Positions 58,421 through 64,000 of a DNA stretch of 64,000 bases are shown here, piece by piece. How positions within the stretch are numbered: the first letter of the stretch is position 1; every line of letters begins with the position of its first letter. Source of the DNA: Mytilisepta virgata (Eukaryota; Mollusca; Bivalvia; Mytilida; Mytilidae); the NCBI GenBank assembly GCA_028015205.1, contig CM051510.1:32736580-32800579 (forward strand). Direction: 5' to 3'. A program made the translations under genes and the position numbers. Under the pieces are notes generated by a model. It ran no database searches, was not told the DNA's origin, and saw nothing but the letters and a program-made list of their open reading frames with translations.

Positions 58421-58796
58421 AATCAAAATTAAGAGTAATGAATCAACTAAAACAAAGACACGCCCACTGGTGAAAAGGGTAAGTTAAAGATTAAGAACGT
58501 TAAAGTCATAACTTTTGTCATTCTTTAATTTTTTTTAATCTATAATCGTCTCCTTTGTAGAGGCATCAGAGTAGTACGACCATTTATTCTAGCCTTTATC
58601 TGTTTGTTGGTGATGTTTGAAATGTAAAATTTGAGGAGCGTAACTTTTCAATTTTACGTTGTGACCGAATCATTCCTAAATAAAAATGATAATAATGAAC
58701 GACAACATGCACTATTATTGATATATTTTCATTAGTCGGATTAAACATATTTTACAGATTTCAGATTTATTCGAACATTCAGTCAGCCTACGCCTC

Positions 58797-58865
58797 GATA
58801 GTTAAATTTTAGATTTTAACACGCTCGCTTAAGCTCGCGTGTTGAAAATCGAAAATTTAACTATC
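58797..58865. repeat. 69-bp foldback
   Basis: GATAGTTAAATTTTAGATTT and AACACGCTCGC are mirrored by GCGTGTTGAAAATCGAAAAT and TTAACTATC around a TTAA centre. The arms are about 32 bp with few mismatches. Confidence 0.8.
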
Positions 58866-60390
58866 TCGGGTGGAGAAATTCCATAACTCACTCGAACCTG
58901 AAGGAGAATCTATATATATCATGATAAATAAAGATAGGGTGGTAGTTAAATAAAATACAGATATCAATGAATTTTATCATCAATTTATACAACTAAATAA
59001 TACAAATAGCGAATTAAATTTGAAATTAAAAATTACAGTTCATTGAAATTAAATATAGGAAATACGACTTTTGATCCGCCGAAAGAGAAATTCTCACGCT
59101 GAACTCGTCCGGTCTGGTCACATGTCGAAAGCCATCAGTAAAGCCAAGAATACCGACAATTCCAACCACAGTAAATTGTATGCTTTTATTGGTGACATGA
59201 TTTGTTACTGTTTATAGCGAGCACATCGAGTGCTATAGTAGCATATGCATTTTCTACATACGGGTCATTTAGAAAAGTGTTTCTTTAATGGGGGCAGCCA
59301 TATTGTACTACATACTAAGGCGAGAAAAATTTACTATATAACCTAATCGTACATCTTCTTTTAGATGATATTTGGTTTTGTATTTTTTAGCGCATTGTCG
59401 TAAACCCACTGCCGCGCTTTTGTCACATATATAAGTATGTAAAACTAGATATAATGTAACTGAAAAATAATCCGGTGTGAAACGGCAATTGCGGATTTAT
59501 CTCTATCTAATTGTATCATATTCAACATATATAAAAAAATTCCCAGCTCACTGCAATTTCAACTCGACCCAAAACCCTAGGTTAGCCATATCTCTTTGTT
59601 AGGACTACGACCAGCTTTTTTCTGTCGGAAGTATCGTTTATTGGAAACAAAGGTAAAAGCATTGACTTCAGCTTTAGAACAAAATATGCGTAATTTCATA
59701 GCCTTTGCTTTAATACTTACATCACAATAACTGTCCACAAGGCCTGGAATAACGTATTTGTTTTGAAAGTAAACCCCAAAGCTGATTCAGGTGGAATATT
59801 GCTACATACGATCAGCATAGAAACTGACAAAGTGAAGTCTTAGCGTTTCGTGTTTAATTTCCCTTTCAAGATGAAGAACAGCAGTAATAACGTTTTTAAC
59901 TTGCTTTTTATATTTTACCGAGTAATGCATGATTCATTACGCACATACGTCTTTACCTTTTGGTATCTATATGAAACAACACCCATACAAAAACAATACA
60001 AACAATAAACAAATAACGATTTCGTAATTTTGAAGTACGGGTCTGTGGCCTTTATCAAAATCTCAAGGCAATTTTTAGACTGTCTCTATGGTGTGCTGCT
60101 TTTTCTTTGCAAATAGAGATATATTAAAATTTTTGATTTATTATGGGTACCACGCGCCTGACTTCTTAGTGAAAATTACAGTGTCATACTTTTGAATCTC
60201 ACCTGACGAACTGTTATAACTGTGTGGATTTGTTATGCTTCAGAGTACAGTAAAATCAAATTAAAAGTAGTTTTTATTGTTATTAAATTTATTGTGTTTA
60301 CTTTTCTACTGATTTCAAAATCAAAATGACCGTTACATGAAAGGCCTTGCAATTCCAGTGCATTTACCTAATTTCTATTTCTCCCATATT
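58866..60390. other. Intergenic stretch without an assigned gene
   Basis: No known element was recognised. On the minus strand about 59215-59040 is open for roughly 60 codons after an AAACAG acceptor-like site, with phrases such as FTVVGIVGILGFTDGF and RHVTRPDEFSVRISLSAD. Composition is protein-like but no family was identified. Confidence 0.25.
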
Positions 60391-60396
60391 AGAATC

Positions 60397-60537
60397 GACA
60401 TAATTCATGGGAGCCGTATATTCGTATTACATTTTAATATGGGTAATATTATTTGCTCGGGTTAAAATTGTGCTTCAATAATGTTGGACATATTAAAATC
60501 TTTAACGAATATATGGCTGCCATGAATTAATTTATGT
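60397..60537. mobile_element. 141-bp foldback MITE
   Basis: GACATAATTCATGGGAGCCG then TATATTCGT at the left pair with ACGAATATATGGCTGCCATG then AATTAATTTATGTC at the right. A few mismatches and a small bulge occur. There is no coding capacity. Confidence 0.75.
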
Positions 60538-60898
60538 CAGGTGTCACAAGAAGTTCTTGAAACTGACGAAAAAAGAAGATAACAAACGCAACTCTGACAA
60601 ATATGAAAACCTAACTTTTCTCTCCTTCATTAGTATCACTGTATGTTAGAAATTTGTCATCCGAGTTTATTTAAGCCCCATGCACATGAGTTCACCCTGA
60701 AATTTGGTGAGATTCATGTTCCTTATAATGTAGCTTTTTTTGTTGTTGTTGTAAATGGACATTTTAGTGAAAGTAAAATTTGTTACCTCTAAAAATTCAA
60801 TGGACATTTTAGCGGAACATTTACAGGTAACTTTTCTTATTTTGCTACATACAATGTGTAATCAGCAGAAATATCGTTAAGGGTTTGAACATTAATGA

Positions 60899-61138
60899 CT
60901 ATTACACAAAAAGATTATTCTACGCGCATTACAAGATCATCAGGAGGAAGAGGAGCTGCAACCAAACGATCCGAAAAGTGTCGCAAAAGCTGTGTGTAGA
61001 AAAAGAAGAAAGAAATATCCTCCCTTGCCCAAGACAAAGTTAGAAACACGCGAGGTGTTCCTAAAGACATATCCTCCTTTGCCCAAGCCACAGATAAAAA
61101 ACACGCAAAGTGTTCTTAAAGATGAACATCCAAACTAA
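60899..61138 (+). pseudogene. Open fragment with an 18-residue duplicated proline-rich unit
   Basis: Seventy-nine open codons without an ATG end in TAA at 61136. The frame contains an acidic stretch (DHQEEEELQPND), a basic stretch (CRKRRKK) and two direct 54-bp units at 61016-61069 and 61070-61123, each starting YPPLPK. It might be a worn transposase N-terminal piece; RRK-PPLP strings occur in FLYWCH/MULE-type proteins. It could also be an exon with a recent internal duplication. Not assigned. Confidence 0.35.
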
Positions 61139-61249
61139 CAAATAAGAATATTGTTTTTACAGCTGAATGATCCAGACCATGACCAAACTCTCCCGCTAAA
61201 ATGTCCTCATACTTTTTTAAATTCCGCTAAATTGTCCTTTAATAGAATA

Positions 61250-61510
61250 GAGAATGGAAACGGGGAATGTGTCAAAGAGACAAAAACACGACCAAAGAGC
61301 AGAAAACAGCTCAAGGCTACCAATGGGTCTACAACGCAGCGAGAAAATCCCACACCCGGAGGCAGACTTCAGCTGGACTCTAAACAATAATGTATACTAG
61401 TTCAGCAAAATGAACGGCACACTAAACTTCGAAACATAAAAATGAACCAAAATTTAAAAAACACACAAAACCAACAAAGGCTAGAGGTTCCTGACTTGGA
61501 ACAGGCACAC
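61250..61510 (+). repeat. Dispersed repeat of Mytilus type
   Basis: The text around GGGGAATGTGTCAAAGAGAC, AAAGAGCAGAAAACAGC and CCACACCCGGAGGCAGACTT is one I recall as common in Mytilus sequences. The short frame from 61151 across it is likely non-coding. A database search was not possible. Confidence 0.5.
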
Positions 61511-61610
61511 TAAAATGTCCACAAAATTTCCACTGAAAGGTCAAATTTATTTCCGCTAAATTGTCCTATCAATTCGCTAAAATGTCACGCGCCGCTAAAC
61601 GTAATAAAAA

Positions 61611-63110
61611 CATTAAAAACACCAATAGCTTAATTTTCAATTTTTCCGTAACTAATGCTTTTTTCAGTCAGGATTTTCAGAAGAGCATATCTTGAATGTA
61701 TGGATGAAATACAGTGCTTTTGTATAGATATAACGTTACCACAGATGTATGTTCTGTCTTTTTGATAAATTTCAGTAAGTTTCTTAATAGAACATGTATT
61801 TAAATGCATTTTATGGGTGTGCCTTATATGAACGTGTATACTAAAGCTATTCGAATAAAGTTTTAATTCCTACGTTGAAATGTGAATTAGTATGCATATG
61901 CATATGCACAATGATAAAATTATGAACAAGTAATCCTGTTATTGAGAATGGTAAAATAGCAACCCTGATCATGACAGGACATGTATGAAAAATGGACCCT
62001 GTTCTGCGGCACATACATACTACCATTTCTAATGGACCCCCCTCCCGTCCGGAGCAGATTCATTTCCGGTCCGTACACTCCACTGGGAAAGCGTTTGTGG
62101 AACCATTGCGAAACTATAGCCCTTGTTTGGAGGGTTGGCCTCACTGATACTTTTAGATGAAGAACAGCAATAAAAGCGTTATTCCTTTGATTAGACATTT
62201 ATAACTATAATGTGTAGGTATTTTGTCTCGAAAAGTAATTATCCGTATTCCTTCTTTTATATGTAATTGATTCCTCTAGCAAAGCTATCCGGTCTGTCAT
62301 GTCAGTGTGGTAAAAATCATCGCACGGGATACATCTCTTCAGCGATGCTCCACGCCAAAAATATATAAGCTCTTTACCGAAATTCTATCAAATGAGCTGA
62401 TGATACCATTTGGGACTTGATTTAATATTAAAAAGAGGAAGTATGTATACAGTAATAGTAATTACATCGTTTCTTTGAGAACAAATTTAATTCCTATAAA
62501 TATTTTCAGAACAAATGTATTAACTCTCACAATATTTCAACAAAAAAAAAACAAAAAAAAAAAACAAAAAACAAAAACAAAAACAAAACATTCAAATGAC
62601 AGTCTATATGTGCTTCTCCAATTAACCGTCCAATCAGTTTTATATCAGGATATGACATTTTATGATGACATGGCCATGGTATTTCTTTACTGTAGTATAA
62701 ATGAGTTACTTGGACGAGTCAAAATCCGTTAATTATCCAGAGATATGCTAAAACGTGAAAAAAACTATGAAAACTGGATAGGTAATTTCAAAACTTAATT
62801 TTGCAGGAAAAAAGGATGCAACTATCAGGATATCTTTTATCACAGTAAACATCAAATTCATCATAATATAGCTTGAATTTTTTAAAGCAGATATGATAAA
62901 CTCCGAGCGTCCCCGAAGATACGACATGGCGTCTGCCTCATGATTCTCTCATTGGATTGTCGTTCTTGTAATCAAAATATGCATCATTTGAATCTTCTTT
63001 GCTGAAAATATAAAGAAAACAAATCTTATTATTAATTCTACTTTTACATAACATCATAACTCGCTTTATCTCAGATACAATATTACATGATGGTATTTTT
63101 TCTTGATCCT
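61611..63110. other. Intergenic stretch without an assigned gene
   Basis: AT-rich with a poly-A/CAAAA stretch at about 62540-62590. A GC-richer block (62030-62130) is open on both strands but matches nothing known to me. No inverted or tandem repeats of note. Confidence 0.4.
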
Positions 63111-63230
63111 GATTGGCCGAAAATAGCATTGGAGGTTGTGAGTACCCGCTGATTGGCCGAAAATAGCATAAGAGGTTGTGAGTACTCGCTGATTGGCCGA
63201 AAATAGCATAGAGGTTGTGAGTACCCGCGA
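63111..63230. repeat. Three 40-bp tandem units, each with an inverted CCAAT box
   Basis: GATTGGCCGAAAATAGCAT starts at 63111, 63151 and 63191, each followed by GAGGTTGTGAGTACCCGC (one copy CTCGC). Each unit holds ATTGG, the reverse of the NF-Y CCAAT site, in identical context. Confidence 0.92.
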
Positions 63231-63328
63231 CAGCAACCTAACATTTATTAGAAATTCCGAATTCATGGTTATGATCTAAAAATAAAAGTGATGGGTTACG
63301 CGGAATTTGATATCAACCTAATATGATC

Positions 63329-63337
63329 TATAAATAG
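63329..63337 (+). promoter_or_regulatory. TATA-like box downstream of the CCAAT repeats
   Basis: TATAAATAG lies about 135 bp after the third ATTGG box and is followed by GGGGAC. Together they resemble a CCAAT-TATA promoter reading rightwards, but no coding exon follows within the next 600 bp. Confidence 0.25.
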
Positions 63338-63430
63338 AATGGGGACTTTACTAAAATTTACATTTGTTGGATACTGTTGAATAAAATTACACTGTTGACT
63401 TTTTTATGCCATAACCATGTAATAAAACAC

Positions 63431-63565
63431 TTATTGACTTTGAAATAGGTTGCTATCAATTTATCAACCCTCAAAATGAATATTCACCTCGCCTACGGCT
63501 CGGTAAATATTACTATTTTGTCGGATTGATAAATTCTGATAGCAACCTAGTTCAAAGTCAATAAA
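63431..63565. repeat. 135-bp foldback with about 42-bp arms
   Basis: TTATTGACTTTGAAATAGGT then TGCTATCAATTTATCAACCC is mirrored by GGATTGATAAATTCTGATAG then CAACCTAGTTCAAAGTCAATAA (quoted in parts). The centre holds CTCGCCTACGGCTCGG. Confidence 0.85.
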
Positions 63566-63580
63566 TGTATAATATTAACC

Positions 63581-63861
63581 TTAAGGTATTCACACCATAA
63601 CAGATCATGATTGAAAATTGTATATCTTTTTGACCGTGAATGGCTGAACCAAACAATTTAAAGCTGGAATTATATATATATATATTTTTCTCAAGTTGAA
63701 ACACACTTTGTTGCTTATATGCAGAGTCTGTAAAACAAAGTTAATTATATTGGCATTTCCGAAGTTTGCCGATAATTACCGAGGTCATTTCAATTGCGCC
63801 GGATGGAACACCCGGGAACTTTTGAATAATCACGTGGTAATTTATGGTCCGGATACCTTAA
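63581..63861 (-). mobile_element. TTAA-flanked MITE family B, copy 2
   Basis: Inverted relative to the 12218-12496 copy: TTAAGGTATTCACACCATAA at the left is worn, and TTATGGTCCGGATACC plus TTAA at the right is intact. The interiors align throughout (for example GCCGATAATTACCGAGGTCA). Confidence 0.85.
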
Positions 63862-64000
63862 GTAAAATAAGTAAAGACCTTGATAGAGAGATGAATGAAT
63901 AAAGATACGATTATAAGGAAAAACAACAACAACAACCCTCACTAAATACTTGTGTACTTGAATTTAGCACATCATTTTTTTTAAAAGGGCGAGGTCTCTA

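Larger units (their letters stand above)
60750..61610. mobile_element. Putative DNA element with repeated CCGCTAAAATGTCC motifs
   Basis: GGACATTTTAG(T/C)G occurs at about 60756 and 60803. The reverse complement CCGCTAAAATGTCC, or close variants, occurs near 61195, 61227, 61511, 61551 and 61574. Opposite orientation at the two sides resembles subterminal transposase-binding repeats. The inside holds a proline-rich open frame (60899-61138) and a dispersed Mytilus-type repeat (about 61250-61500). Exact ends and target duplication were not found. Confidence 0.45.

Noticed and set aside
61151..61390. 79-codon plus-strand frame at 61.2 kb as a gene
   Set aside because: It lies across a dispersed Mytilus-type repeat and the CCGCTAAAATGTCC motifs; no family signal.
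62475..62732. 85-codon frame at 62.5 kb
   Set aside because: It is carried by a poly-A/CAAAA run that yields Lys/Gln/Asn codons; low-complexity artefact.

Overview
The window is nuclear DNA of a marine bivalve, most likely a mussel (Mytilidae). The evidence is a low-GC genome with introns of hundreds to thousands of bases, many tRNA-derived SINEs ending in AACAAACAAA-type tails, tandem-core foldback elements of the kind described in bivalves, and a dispersed repeat near 61.2-61.6 kb that I recall from Mytilus sequences. The species call is recollection and was not searched.

Positions 1089-49390 hold one complete gene on the plus strand: an extended synaptotagmin (E-Syt2/3 type), an ER-plasma membrane tether and lipid-transfer protein. 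I resolved 21 constitutive coding exons, all with GT/AG borders and matching phases. They give 822 residues in the order N-terminal membrane hairpin (exon 1), SMP lipid-transfer domain (exons 2-8), C2A (9-13), C2B (14, 16, 17), Ser/Thr/Pro-rich linker (18) and C2C with a basic patch (19-22). A candidate 30-nt cassette microexon (41514-41543) would add ten residues in a C2B top loop.

The introns are packed with mobile DNA. Intron 1 has a decayed non-LTR retrotransposon piece between inverted repeats and a roughly 124-bp tandem array ending in an ACGT microsatellite and a GC hairpin. Intron 2 has a TTAA-flanked MITE, a 145-bp-period array and a young internally deleted BEL/Pao LTR retrotransposon (16272-19227) with identical LTRs and a 5-bp target duplication. 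Further arrays of 146-bp and 166-bp period, hAT-like MITEs and SINEs fill introns 3, 10, 11 and 12. Two insertions end within about 30 bp of the acceptors of exons 11 and 12.

From 49391 to 64000 there is the E-Syt 3' flank with a 155-bp foldback, then a repeat-dominated intergenic region: another 166-bp array, a tandem array interrupted by a TTAA MITE, several foldback elements, a retroelement piece, and a region with repeated CCGCTAAAATGTCC motifs. Two candidates for further transcription are an unassigned 100-codon reading frame at 55872 with a hydrophobic N-terminus, and a triple inverted-CCAAT repeat upstream of a TATA-like box near 63.1-63.3 kb. No rRNA, intact tRNA, CRISPR array or prokaryotic feature was seen.
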